Below are positions 11,190 to 23,900 of a stretch of DNA of 64,000 nucleotides, piece after piece. The stretch is from Cercis canadensis (Eukaryota > Streptophyta > Magnoliopsida > Fabales > Fabaceae). The translations under genes and the position numbers were made by a program. The stretch covers positions 1-64,000 of the forward strand of contig QAOA01002502.1 of assembly GCA_003255065.1 (NCBI GenBank), in the 5' to 3' direction. Position 1 is the stretch's first letter. Each line of letters begins with the position of its first letter. The notes under the pieces are model-generated. The model made no database searches. It was not told the origin of the DNA and was given only the letters and a program-made list of their open reading frames with translations.

Positions 11190-12262
11190 GTTGTTGTTAT
11201 TGTTGTTATGGTTCGTAACACGATACTTATGTCCCACTACATGTATAACAAGATAATCTTTTTGAGTAAATCATGTCTTTTTAGCTCCCTTATATTCATA
11301 GATGGCTCTCATTTAAAGTATATCAATTTCAGGAGACCATTTAACCATTGCAGCCATTGGTTGTGAGTTGATCGTCTTATTAAGTTTACAAGGATTTACT
11401 TCAATAGCATCACAGATACACACTAAATCCTTTCATGTAAAATTCATGTGATTAGAAAAAAAAAAGAGGTTAGAAGCTTTAAGGGTTTAGCACAAAGAAG
11501 AAAAACATAATAAGTTAAGAAGATTATTATCCCTGTTGGAGGTTTACAATCTTCCTTGCATCCTACATATTTATAGTTCTTATCAAGCACGCATCCGTTT
11601 ATAAAGAAGTACTTCAATTCTTCTAGTAGAGATATCCTATAGCATTCATTCTTGTCTAGTGTGGGGTTTTTTTTTGGCAAAATTCATGAGATGTTGAGCA
11701 GAGAGCTCAATATGCTTTGCTTTTTCATCTTCTTTTTTTCTTTTCTACTACTATGTTATACGCACTCTTAACAACTCCACAACAAGCAAATGACCAACAA
11801 CAACTTGCAAAAAGAAAATNCAATAGCATCACAGATACACACTAAATCCTTTCATGTAAAATTCATGTGATTAGAAAAAAAGAGGTTAGAAGCTTTAAGG
11901 GTTTAGCACAAAGAAGAAAAACATAATAAGTTAAGAAGATTATTATCCCTGTTGGAGGTTTACAATCTTCCTTGCATCCTACATATTTATAGTTCTTATC
12001 AAGCACACATCCGTTTATAAAGAAGTACTTCAATTCTTCTAGTAGAGATATCCTATAGCATTCATTCTTGTCTAGTGTGGGGTTTTTTATGGCAAAATTC
12101 ATGAGATGTTGAGCAGAGAGCTCAATATGCTTTGCTTTTTCATCTTCTTTTTTTCTTTTCTACTACTATGTTATACGCACTCTTAACAACTCCACAACAA
12201 GCAAATGACCAACAACAACTTGCAAAAAGAAAATACTGCTCAGGAACAACACTTTATGAGTT
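11011..12262 (-). pseudogene. Papain-like (C1A) cysteine protease pseudogene
   Basis: On the minus strand the landmarks of a papain-family peptidase appear in order. The nucleophile region ASCCWSFACCGVVKSAYNI (near 12224-12165) corresponds to the family's SCW[SA]FA. Next come LSAQHLMNFA, matching LSEQxLVDC; INGCVLDKNYKYVGCKEDC, matching the NGG...YPY.G..G.C segment; QPMAAMVKWSPEID; a diverged histidine region HVVGHKY; and finally NNSWGENWSDKGYGLIKF, the NSWG..WG..GY.RI motif. The expected active-site His context (LNHAV) is not conserved. Several in-frame stops and frame changes are visible, and a poly-asparagine run from a GTT/AAC microsatellite sits before NSWG. The exon carrying LSAQHLMNFA appears twice because of the N join at 11820. 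No prodomain was found. Confidence 0.75.
11156..11211. repeat. (GTT)n microsatellite inside the protease pseudogene
   Basis: Nearly perfect GTT repeats with a few interruptions. On the minus strand they read as AAC, giving a poly-Asn stretch in the protease reading frame just before the NSWG motif. Confidence 0.9.
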
Positions 12263-13100
12263 CAAAAAATAACTAGAATTATTCTAAAATGTAAGGCTAA
12301 GATAAATTATCACATAGCCCTTGATTTTTGAATGGTGTGAGAATCCCTGATAGCCTCTAGTCTTTTACAATAAAATCATGCAATCATTAATTTAAAACAA
12401 AAAAGAAATATTTCAAGTTTAAAAATAAAACGTGGTTTTTTCACTTTTAGAATCATGTAGAAATATGGGTTACCTCATAATTCATATTTGTTGCCATCGA
12501 AATCTTTTGATAGTTACTTATAAACTAAAAAAAAAAAAACACATTTCAAGAACATAAGTTTTCTCCTATAACCAAAAGCAGTCAACATATTACAAAATGA
12601 AAACTTAAATATGACAAGCATACAAGATTTTCATGAAACACTCATATCAAAACAACAAGTCATAGCATTGAACACATGAAACTAACAATAACCGTGACTA
12701 TATCTTGACTGATATGATCACAATCTAATTTTAAATTAAGAATAAACATGAAAGAAACATGATCACATTCTTCACTTAACAAAATTTAATTAGCAATCAA
12801 AGGGGAGCAACTAGCTCAGTAACACAAGAAAGTAGTATGACCAAGATTCCCAAATAGGTGCAGAGGAACATAAGGAGGGTAATCCAGTCAAACTGCCACT
12901 ATATGACAAAATGAGATTTTATAGTAGTTATTAGCATGTAGAAGAAAGAGCTAAGATAATCTCATACAAGCCATTAAGTTGCAAAAGAATAAGCTAGAAC
13001 AATTTCATGAATGAGAAATTAGAAGCAATTCATTAAGCAAACAATGAGAGGATACAAAAGCAATCCTCACTCTCACTAAATCCCCAATATCTCTCAAACA
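12263..13100. other. Intergenic, no feature recognised
   Basis: AT-rich, with no coding similarity seen. It could contain the decayed 5' part of the protease, but no I29 prodomain motif was recognised. Confidence 0.5.
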
Positions 13101-13104
13101 ACGT

Positions 13105-14101
13105 AAAGAAGTATTAGTTGAAAATACTTGTAACTAACTCTATGAATATTTTTGTATATATTATGTTGTATTTTATCTTGTTGAGTTTGTTAATATTTAA
13201 ATATAGAATACTCTAAGCATATTATGCTGTTTGTTGCATAAGCTACTCCTCTATAAATTCATTACTTCAATCAATACAAGTTAAGCCTTTTTCCTTATTT
13301 GTATTTGTTATATTATGGTATCAGGTCTTTTAAGAGTTTTCACCTTCCTTTTTCGATTCTATTTAGCTATGGCCACATATTCCACTATTAATTCCATTAC
13401 CTTCACTAATGTAGCCACCACCACCGATCTTGTCACCATAAACATTACAAATCTTATTATCAAGCTCAACAACACCAATTATGTTGATTGGGTTAAGAAA
13501 ATGAGATCCATGCTTATTGGCTATAGTCTTGTTGGTTATGTCACCGGTTCTAACCCATGTCTTCCTCCCACCGTTGACCAAGATGATGAGGAAATTGATA
13601 ACCCAACTTGTACTTTTCGGATGTGCTAGGATCATTTTCTTTTGCTTGGTATTATGGCCGCCTATGATGCCAATGCAAGGGTTGTTATTTCTCAAGTTGA
13701 AACCCCTCAAGAAGCTTAGGGATCAATTGCATCGTGTCTTTGCCAATCAGTTCTCAGTCTCAAATTATGTCCTTAAGGGAGTGACTCTCTAGTCTTACCA
13801 AGGGTTCCTCTTTCGTCTCATAGTATCTCAAAACCATTAAAGGCATTTTTGATGAGCTCACTATCATCAGTCATCCACTAGATGACATTGATCTAGTTCT
13901 TCACTGTCTTAGTGACTTAGGACCAACCTTTAAGAAAATCTCAGTAGCTATTCAGGTTCGGGAGACCCCAATTAACTATGATGAGCTTTATGAGCAACTA
14001 ACTCATTATGAAACCTATCTCAAGAATGAGGAGAAAGTTCCTAATAGCCTTCTTTCTACCAATTATGTCAAAAAACATGGCACATCCTCTCAATATCACT
14101 C
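13105..14101 (+). mobile_element. Ty1/copia 5' end: LTR end, primer site and gag start
   Basis: A probable LTR end (about 13105-13313, with a TATA-like CTCTATAAATTC) runs into TGGTATCAGGTC at 13316, close to the initiator-Met tRNA primer site TGGTATCAGAGC of copia elements. A gag-like protein follows at once, with LIIKLNNTNYVDWVKKM and LVGYVTGSNPCLPP, the standard copia gag N-terminus (I.KL.G.NY..W....... L.GY..G...P). The gag-like sequence goes on in pieces to about 14100, where a CACTA-type end begins. No protease, integrase or RT is present. It is a truncated old fragment. Confidence 0.75.
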
Positions 14102-15700
14102 CATTACAAGAAAACAAGAAATTTCTCGTGGACAAAGTCTGGGAGAAAATACACAAAATTTTGTGAGGAACTCGTTCCTCACAGACTTATTCACTGATTT
14201 TGGACCCTAAAAAAAACTCTTGCGAAAAAACATAGTTCTTGCAAAATTTGACATTCGCTAGAAATTTTCTTGCGAATTTATCTTAGAGAAACTTTGAGAA
14301 AATCCGTCAGAAAAATTGTTGAAGGTGTGAAAGTATATCCCTGAGAAACTTCTCTTAAATTTTGTTCGTGAAAAAATTTGCGATAACTATTTTTTTCCAA
14401 ATAAAATAATCAAAGAAAAATTAAATAAAAAAATATATTTAAATGAAATTGAGAACAATTTAATTAAAAATAAAATAATCAAATGTAATAAAAATAAATT
14501 ATACAATAATGTTTAAAAAATAGAATAAAAGTACATCAGGCATCATCCATGTCGTCATCATCAGCATCAGTGAAAAAGGTTGGGGAAGGTGGAAAGGGAG
14601 TAGTAGCAACAAACATTTGAGCTAAAGTGGTTGCAATCCCTTAGGGGACTGTCCAAATGCGTCAACTGCACAACCAACTACTCCAACCTAATTAGCTGTT
14701 GCAACTGATGTTCCTAATTCTCCATCCTCTGTGTCAAGGCCACCACCTGGTCAATGAGCTCAAAATAGCCCAGATCCTATGTGGGATGTGGTGGCTGGGT
14801 CACTAGAGTCGAATCCACAACCTTGACCTTTGACCCTATGCCATATATGCACTCATTCTTGTTCTTCCCGCCAACAGTATTCATCCACAGGCTAGTGTCA
14901 TCAATGGGAGAAGATGAGGATTGAGTCTATGACGTCAACTCCTCATAAGAAGTCTGCATGGGTTAGATCAAAATTAGTAAGACTTTAATAGTAAATAAAG
15001 AGGCATAGCTAGATAAAAGTTTAATGAACTTTAATTTAGTTAACTTACATAAGTAGAAGGAAAACCTTAGGGGCATTAGGCTCCCTACCCAACTCTTTCG
15101 TCTACAAATAGATAATTAAAGTTAAAGAATAGTAAAAAAAAAATAGATAATTACCCTAAATTGATTTAATGAAGTACTAAGTTAACTTACCAACCTCTTC
15201 TTATGCTTAGAGACAGTGATGGATCCACCTCTGTGGTAACAACCACCCTTATCCATCAATTGGTTCTTCTTGTTCCTCTCTGAGGCTATCTTGAACTCTG
15301 GGGATTCTTATATAGTCCTCAATTATGCCAAGATATTCAAGCTTAACCATTCGCCCTTGGTCTTCCCACTTTGTATGTCTCTGAATGTGACGCGGATGTT
15401 ATCAAAGCACTTTGTCATCCATATCTTATGGATCTCCTTCTCGTACTAGGGATCCCAAACACACCTCATCTACATTAGAAACAATAGAGTTAAAGTTAGT
15501 TAACATTATAATCAAGTAAATCAAATCAATACTCTGTGTATGATTATTACCTTAAACTGATCCCACTATAACTCCTTCACCTTACTGGGGACTGAGATGA
15601 AGTCAATCTATGCCCCGTCAAACTTCGACTTGTAGATAGTCAAAAGATAGTTAACGAGCTTTGTCATAATGTACCTGAGGGTCGCTATTTTCACGAAAGA
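14102..15700 (-). pseudogene. CACTA (En/Spm) transposon remnant with Transposase_24-like protein
   Basis: The left end CATTACAAGAAAAC at 14102 matches the CACTA terminal motif CACTACAAGAAA with one change, and is followed by the short sub-terminal repeats usual in these elements (TTGCGAA, CTTGCAAAA). On the minus strand, about 15690 down to 14560, exon-like pieces resemble the plant Ptta/En/Spm Transposase_24 family: DFISVPSKVKEL..DQFK, then KIASERNKKNQLMDKGGCYH and ITVSKHKKRL, then TKELGREPNAPKVFL, KNECIYGIGSKV and a C-terminal coiled segment QVVALTQRMEN. Several in-frame stops show it is dead. No right-hand terminal repeat was found, so the element is truncated or its end is disguised. Confidence 0.65.
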
Positions 15701-16366
15701 TGAATTTTTAAAAAAGATATTTGTTTTTGAAGGAAAACTTGGAGTCGCCACCAATTGTATTAAGAAAATGAAGAACAATTATAAAATCTCTTTTTAATTT
15801 TAAAAAGACCGTATGTAAAGCAAAGAGGGTTTGAGAGTTTGTTTATGCGTGGGGAAAATATTAGGCACCCCATGGCATCCGTCTAAAGACGGTTACCCTA
15901 AATTAATTGTGTGAAAATAATATGGCAAAAAATGTGTACTTTATTTACCCCAGAATAATGAATGTATTACAAGAATGTTTGACAAAAGTAAAATAGAGAA
16001 TTTAAATGTGCAATACATGATTTCTCTACTGAGACCTACAACCTTCCACCCTTTCATCGCATAAAGCGACTGTTCAGGGTAGCGCTGCCTTCATCTAGGT
16101 CAAATAGAGAAAAGCATCTTATATAGGACTGACTCACCATTTCCTCCTATGATAAGTGAAGGGACCTGCGGATACTACGTGACACAGACATCTATTTTAT
16201 ATGCAGTACAAATGCATGATTTTAAGTATTACAATACTTATTTTGGGGAAGGGGTTTTAATTACATGCAAAAATAAAGTTAGATAAAAAAATCTCTTGCT
16301 CTTAGATTGTAGTGAAGCCTTCTCGAGCAGAACCTTCCAACTTGCCCACGACCACAGTGACCCTCA
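15676..16366. repeat. LTR-like or MITE-like unit with long terminal inverted repeats
   Basis: It starts TGAGGGTCGCT and ends AGTGACCCTCA, an 11-bp nearly perfect inverted pair with TG...CA ends. Inside is 'ggagtcgccaccaatt', a phrase seen in several plant LTR repeats, then 'ggcaccccatggcatcc'. No target duplication is visible (GTACC left, GTTAT right), so this is either a solo LTR whose flanks have decayed or another terminal-repeat element. A third AGTGACCCTCAG occurs at about 16437. Confidence 0.4.
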
Positions 16367-16599
16367 GTTATATTCAAAGATGCTCATGAATACACCAAAA
16401 CACAAATTAGTCAAATACTTAAAAGGAATCTACCTAAGTGACCCTCAGATTTAAGCTCCACATGCTTCAAATGAGATAATCCAAATTCATCCAAGAACAT
16501 ACAATCAAACCCTAAAAAGCCTTTAGAAAGGTGCAAACAATGCATGATGCAATTTTCTTAGTGAATATAGGTTAACCGATCAGCATAACACCATGTAGC
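16367..16599. other. Unassigned sequence between repeats
   Basis: No coding or repeat signature was recognised, apart from one more copy of the motif AGTGACCCTCAG near 16437. Confidence 0.5.
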
Positions 16600-16885
16600 C
16601 TAGGATCCTAAGAAATTGGTCAGTGAAACAAATAAAACAATATGGATGGAAATGAAATGAAGACCTTTGAACTTGGAATGAGCAACTCAACAATGCAACT
16701 GAACCTCTCAAGCACAAAAACTCAAGAACCAACTTGGAATTAGATGAAGAAATGATTGAGTCGCCACACTCCAAGGAAAAAGGGGATTGAGAGTGATAAG
16801 ATTCTAGCACCAAGCTAGTTGTACTCTAGCTGATCCATAGCTCTTAATAGAGAGAAAAGAGAAGAAACCTCTCAATACCAATTTG

Positions 16886-17196
16886 ATAAACAAAGTTCAA
16901 TGAGTGTCGATCATACAGGCAATCAACTCCTTAAAGTGTTTGTGGGACGATTTTAGTGAGCAGGGTGGGTAATCAAACTCAAACTGACCCAAAGACCCTA
17001 AAACCCAACTAAGCAAGTCCTAAGTGGCGTAAAACATTACCAGCCCTAAAGTTCAACATGGGCCATTATTACAAACTTACCCCAAAACAAAGTCTCAAGA
17101 AATAACTCAGAAAATAAATGCCCTAATTACATAGCTATTCAGCCCAACAATAATATCAAATTACAAAGACTATTGACGAAATAACTATGAGCTACA
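16886..17196 (-). repeat. LTR of the permuted Ty3/gypsy block
   Basis: On the minus strand it begins TGTAGCTCATAG and ends TTTATCA, 311 bp, homologous along its length to 7275-7591. TTGGTATTGAGAGG follows immediately at 16884-16869. Confidence 0.6.
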
Positions 17197-18789
17197 GTCT
17201 TCACTCTTCACTTGATGTAGCTCAAATGCAAGTAATCTATTTAGCTTAATCTTCACACTTGCCCTCCGACCCATGTGTGTTCAAATCCTTGCAAGCTTAT
17301 TGCATTAACAATCCCACATTGACTTTCAATTTCTTGGCCCGTGCCCTAGTCAAAAGACTTCAATTTCAACCCTAGCCTCGGCCTCCTTGGTGTTGTTACC
17401 TTGGATCGCATCATCCCCTTCTTTTTCAAAAAAAAGATTTGTCCTCAAATCTTTGTTCTACATCAACAAGAAAAGGGTAATGATTGTAAAGCTCAATTAA
17501 TATCAAGCCACAACAAGGTTTAAGATTGTAGAGGAAGATAGACTTAGTGCAGTCACTAGGATTTGTGTTCCATTAACCAGCTTCATCTTGATTAACCAAG
17601 TTCATTCTCCCTTATTTATAAAAACAAAGTAAGAGGAGATACCTGGGTCAAAGACCACCCTCTCAAATTCCTTACAGGAAACCACAAAGCTGAAATTTTT
17701 GTGCGGAACACAAAAACATAAAAACACATAAAGGCAATAGTGAAGTAAACAACATTATAGGACTAGAATCAACCAAACTCAGCTCTTGATTTAAAAATCT
17801 AGCAAAGCGAACCTTCAAAAAGTATCCAATAGAAATGTGCAACAAAAGATTCACCACTTTGGATAAGGTATGAGAGATATGTCAAACCTTGCAAGGTATG
17901 GACAACCAACTATAGATTTCATATATAAATCTAAAAGAAGACAAATAATTATGTCCAACAAATCTAAGCCTATAATAGCCATGTGCAAGATCATCCTTAC
18001 AAAATACACTGGTGTCATACAAAGTGGTATTTATGCAAGAATTAAGAGATAAGTGAGATCTATGCATGGAGTTATGGAATAACTGCACATCGGGCTTTCT
18101 AAACAAACAACAATTTGACATATGGTGGGGTTGTGCAGCCCATGCAACACCCACACTCTTCCTTCTGATGTCATAAAAGTCAATTGCAAACAAGGTCTTA
18201 ACATAATCTAGACCTAGTGCCCTAGCATGTGAATAAGTAAGAAGCATGAAATCTCCTAATCCATCAACATTAGTTCTTAAATCTCCACATGCATACACTA
18301 TTACAACAAGGGTAAGATCATGACTAAACAAATTTTCATTAAGTGCACAATCAACATAAGGTGATGTTAAAGTAGAAAAAAAAAGTGTAGAGTTAACCAT
18401 AGGAGCCTTGAGAAAGTTACTCTTCAATATGAGTAGCATTCCATTTTGTGTTGTTCTTTGAGAGATTTCTTTAAAATTCTGCACATGGGACAAACACACA
18501 CTAGAACATAAAAGATTAGAGGGATTAGTCTCAACATAAGCCTTTTTGCACAAGGATGTTAGAGTAGGCTTATGAGAAAGCAAAGCTTTTTTGGACTCTT
18601 TTATCCCAAACTCACACTCATAATCTTCCATTTTTCGTATCTTCTTTTCACTCAATCTTCTCTCGATTTCTCTTTCTTTTTCTTGCCTCTTGGAGGTCTC
18701 AGCCTCCACTCTCTTTTGCTCTTCTTCACTAGCAACCGAACCCTCCTCCTCATGTTCACTTTCCATGACCACCTCACAATTAACCATTA

Positions 18790-19836
18790 GGAGCATGGCC
18801 CTCTTGTTAGGACATTGATATGCAATGTGCCCTACTCCAAGACACCTAAAACACTTGATTTCTCGGTTACTTTGTGGTTGTGGTGTCTAGGTTTTGTTTC
18901 ATTGAGGATGGACAAAATCTTTGGCCATTGGTTTGTATGGTTTGGTTTTGTACTTAGGGGGAACAACCTCCTTGTCTTTCTTCCAAGATGTTCTCCAATT
19001 AGATGTGAAATTCGAGTCATGCCTAGTAGCACCCTTCCTCTTGATTTGTCTTTCAACTTGTATGGCTTTATCAACAAGATCCTCCATATCCACAAAGTGT
19101 TGGAGCTTAACAATATTGACAATGTCCCTATTCACACTGTGTAGGAACCTAGTCATAGTTGTCTCTCTATCTTCTTCAATGTTGGCCTGAATCATAGCAA
19201 CCTCCATTTCTTTGTGATAGTCTTCTACACAATTGGAACCTTGCACCAAAGATTAGAGTTTTTGATACAACTCCCTTTGATAGTAAGTTGGAATAAACCT
19301 TTTTTTTCTCATGACCGCCTTCATTTCTTCCCATGTAGTGATCGGTCTCTCCCTATTTCTCCTCCTAGGTATCACTAATTGGTCTCACCATGTCAATGCA
19401 TAGTCCACAAATTCAATGACTGCCACTTTAACGTTTTTCTCATCCAAATAATTATGGCAATTAAACACCAACTCTACCTTCTTTTCCCATTCAAGATAAA
19501 CTTCCGGATTATTTTTGCCTTGAAAGGAAGGGATATTCCTCTTGATTGAGCCAAAGTCATCATCAACTCTCCTCTCCCTCCTTGCTTCTCTTTCACAAGC
19601 TACTATTCTAGGTGGGATAATGTCATTCGAGTAGTCACTATAGCCACTTGCCTCATTTTCTCTCCTTCTCGGTCTTTCTCTTGCATTAGGTTTTGGATTG
19701 GTTCCCCATGCATTTAGTTTTCCATCATCTCCATTTGATCTTGTATGGCCTCAACATCATGTTCATGCGTTCAAATTGTTGTTGCATGGCTTGCATGGTC
19801 AATTAGGGATCAATATGCTCATTTTGGTTCTCCATG
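18790..19836 (-). mobile_element. Gag region of the permuted Ty3/gypsy block
   Basis: It starts with MENQNEHIDP after the leader and shows a retrotransposon gag core (YLEWEKKVELVFNCHNY, a WWDQLV-type stretch, TTMTRFLHSVNRDIVN), then a basic segment and a CCHC zinc knuckle. Structural role in the retrotransposon particle; a fossil with several breaks. Plus-strand open frames over the same bases are shadows. Confidence 0.7.
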
Positions 19837-20986
19837 TTTAAGTGACAAACTTGCACAAAACGTTAGTAAAAAAAAATGAAGTCCTCACCTCACTCTACTC
19901 ACGTGTTTGCACTCTTAAGTATTTCTCTTTGGACACTCGTGTTTGACACTCTTAAGGCTTTTATCAAATAGTCTCACTACACAGTCTTTTTCCACTCAAT
20001 TCTCCACTTATACTCTCTAAAGCAAGCTAAGAATCACATCTAGGTAACAACTAAGCAAGAGTAACCAAACTAAATCAAGCACCCAATTTAATATTGCATG
20101 CAAGAAGAACAATTTTGCATGTGGTGTGTGACTTAAGACAACTCAAAATTTTTAAGGCAAGCACTTAGCAAGAGTAGAAGCAAATAGCACAACAGAGAAA
20201 CAAATAAAACACAAGGACATAATTAAAACTTAAGGGACCCGAGACAAGAAGAAAACATGATAGAATTTGAACAATTAAGAAAAAAATTTCAAGCACAAGA
20301 ATTAAACAAATCAAAGATGCAAGGGTACTAGAATGGACAAGCCACTTGGAAATTAATTAAGCTATCATGAAATAAGCAATGATGGCCAGAAACAAGGCAG
20401 CAAGCAATTCCACTAAACTCAAGTTTTGGAGTTCTAGCTTTTCTAAGTTTAACTCACACTTGGCCTTTGGCTCATGCTCTTTAGCAATAATTTTCTTTCC
20501 GTGGCTTGTTCTTTTGGACCTTAACAATATTAATTTTTCAATGGCTTTTCTTTGCCCATAATTTTATTTTTATTTTTTTTTATCATACTTCAAGAACAAT
20601 TTGGTCCAACCAATTTTATTTATTTTTATATATAACACGTACAAATTAAACTAAGTAACAATGAAGAAATTAAGCTAGTTAAACTTAAGACTAAGCTATG
20701 AAAATTGCTAATTACCTAAAAAATACAAGATTCCAACCAAAATTCAAAGCATATTCCAAGGTATCTTAGGCAATTTTCATGAAGCTTCCCTTAGGACACA
20801 GATGAAATTATTTGAATTAAGGCAGTTACTAAGGACTCAAATGAAATTAATCAATTTCTCAAGCTGAAACAGAAACAAGGATTCTTAGCCACCTTCTACT
20901 GTCGACTTTCTTTTAAATCCCTAACCTCTCTCGGTCTTTCCCTCTCTATTGAAGTCTTCTCTCTCACAAATCCCTAACCTCGTCGG

Positions 20987-23900
20987 TAGGGATGGTAATG
21001 GGGCGGGGCAAGGACTCCCCATCCCCAACGGGGACTTTTTAACATCTCATCCCCGTCCCATTTACCCATACAATCATACTTTTCTAAATATACACAATTT
21101 ACAAATTTAATCCATCGATCACGATTTCTAATTGAAATTCAAGTTTAATCGAACAAGATAATATAAATAATACTCAAATAACATCATCAAGAAGTGAAGA
21201 AATCCTCAAGCAACAATAATAAGATAAATAATATTCAAACAAAATTATAAAAATCATTCTTAAACAATTATAAAAGCCTCAAAGAAATCAGAATAAGTAC
21301 AAAAGGCTCCAAACAATTAGAATAAGAACAACTCATGAAGTTCCAATGTTGGTTGAAGTTGAACCACTCTCCATATTCTACAAAACTAAAAAAAAAAAAA
21401 GAGAAAAAACTAACATTAAGTTGAATTCTTTTTAACAGCAAGCTTATTAGCAATTGTAAGCATACAGAAAGTTTTAAGCTTACCTCATCATCAACATCAG
21501 AATCAGAATCATAAGACTTAAAGTGTTTTTCCTTCCTTTGTCCAATTCCAAATTCAGCTAAAAAAGAAATAACATACGAAAATAATTAAAATAAATACAA
21601 ATTTGAATAATGAAATAAATTGACTAATACATTAAAATAATTGACATTTACCTTGGTTCTCTTGCAATAACCAATCTTGAGCACATATAAGGGCCTCCAA
21701 TGTATTCTCATGAAGTCTAGAGCGATGAGGAGTTACTAATCTACTGCTAGTACTGAAGGCAGATTCTAAGGCAATTGTAGAAATAAGGATAGCCAAAATA
21801 TCCCTAGCTAGACTCTGTAAAACTGGATACTTAACCCCATTAGTTTTCCACCAATTTAAGATATCAAAATTTGGAGTCCTCGGCAAAACCTTCTCTTCCA
21901 AATAGTGATCCAACTCAGATTTTCTTGTCAAATCACTTGTATCCATCACAAATGAATCATAGCCATCAAAAAAATTGGTCTTCATAGGATCATCAAACTT
22001 CGATCCACTTTCATTGAAGTGTTGTTTTGGAGATTCATTTGTAAAAAATTTACACTTAGTCTTCAAATAAAGAGTAACAAAGAGATTGAATCCTTTTAAT
22101 CTCAATAGGAGCATACATGCCATAAAGTTTAGGAAAGAAATATTCAAATAACTTCAACATGTATTGTGGATTGAAAACAATTGCCACTCCCATTACCCCA
22201 TGTATCACAGACCAATATTTTTCAAATTTAGCTCATTTTTTAAGATATTTGTTGGATTGTTGGAATTAAGGAAAACTCTTATGCTTGCAAAGAGAGCCTT
22301 ATCTCACAAATCAGTGGAAAGAATAGATTAGTCGTAGAATATTATGTCCCAGAAAACACCTCTGTCACACGATGAAAAATTTCTAACCTTCTACATATTT
22401 CTTAGGCTAACTCCTAATCATCATTAGTAGACAAAGATTTATACAAAGACTCTTTTTTTTTTTTTTTTTTAAACGAGCAAAACCATCATTGTAAATCAAT
22501 GCCACAAACAACATAAGATATGTAGAATTCCATCTAGTCTTAACATCAAGAGCTAACTTTTGCAACTTGATATCTTACAATGGTGTGCTGCTTCCCTAAA
22601 TGATTGTTCTCTTTTAGGTGTTGTTGTCCAAAATGAGACACTATTTCTAACCCTTTTTATTCTTTCTCCAATGACATTAAACCCATATTGAATAATCAAA
22701 TTAAGGATATGTGAACAACATCTCATATGAAACAATTGGTCATCCAACATTAGAGAATATAAATCCAACTTATCCAATAGCATACTAATAAGATAATCAT
22801 TAATGCTACAATTATCCAAAGTTAAGGTAGACAATTTTCTATCAATGTTCCAATCCATCACGCAATTTATTAAAATTTTAGAAAGTGCTTCAGAAGTGTG
22901 TGGACAAAGTACATAAGTAAACCAAAAAAATAAATATTAATTATATTAACACATAAACAATCTACTTTAAAAAAATAAAGAAAAACACTAAAAAATATAA
23001 ATACCTCAAAATTCGACTTTGCATATTCCAGTTATCATCAATGAAGTGTGTTGTTATGGCCATAAATCCTTTCTTTTGGTTCTAGCTGTCCACAAGTCCA
23101 AAGTTATTGCAATCCTGCTTTTGTTTTTCTCTAACATTTCCATATTCTTCAACTTTTCACTTTCATATATTGTTAAAATATCACTCTTCACTGTATTTCT
23201 TGAAGGAACCTTGAACAATGCTTGAAGGCCTTTAGAGTATTTTCTAAACCCTCAATGTTCCACTATTGAAAGTGGATACTCATGAATAGTTATCATTTTA
23301 GCAAGATCCTTCATTGATTTCTCAAAATCAAAATGATAATTACTTAAGAAATATTTTTCATCAGACTTTTTTTGCTCTTGTATCAAAATATGTTGTCGTA
23401 TATCTTTATAAAGCTTTTTTGGACATCTATCATAATGCTTACGAAGGTGATTCGTCCCATCTATAGGCTTGCCCACTAGTTTTGCTCCACAATAATTGCA
23501 TATGGCCTTATCTTCTCCATTAATAAATTTTTTTTGGAAGTGGTTCAAAACAACTGAAACTTATTTCCTTTTCTTGGAATTGTTAGTGCCACCACAATCT
23601 CCATCATTGAAAGATTGAGAATCTTCTCATATTTCAATTAAAAGAGAATTCTCATGAAAAGATTGATTTTGAGAATTGGGAGGAGAGTCCACAATTGGAG
23701 AATGACCACTACTAGCCTCTCTTGATAAAAAGTTATCTTGTTGTTCTTTCATATTATGAAATGGATAAAATAACTACAATAACAGAGGATTACATCACTC
23801 AAATTATGCACTCAAAAATAAAAGTGTGACGTTAACCACAAAATTCATAATTGCTAAAAGTCAAATTATGCACTCATAAATATATTCACCATACAAATTT

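Larger units (their letters stand above)
16600..20890 (-). mobile_element. Circularly permuted Ty3/gypsy block, minus strand
   Basis: Reading on the minus strand from 20890: leader sequence (to about 19850), gag (19836 down), the protease-side region, the pol tail (DAIQG near 17410), one LTR (17196-16886), a primer-site-like motif, and then the beginning of the leader again to about 16640. Gag landmarks include IPSFQGKNNPEVYLEWEKKV, a CCHC knuckle (CFRCLGVGHIAYQCP) near 18840-18800 and a glutamate-rich segment after it. RT and integrase are absent. The two outer ends fall close together in the leader, which is the order expected from a one-LTR circle opened inside the leader. It carries many breaks and is old. 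Confidence 0.6.

Noticed and set aside
11404-12240. Two tandem protease exons
   Set aside because: The duplicates are near-identical and meet at the N at 11820; probably one exon.
18815-19190. Plus-strand open frames over the gag of the permuted Ty3/gypsy block
   Set aside because: Shadows of the minus-strand gag, which has clear motifs.
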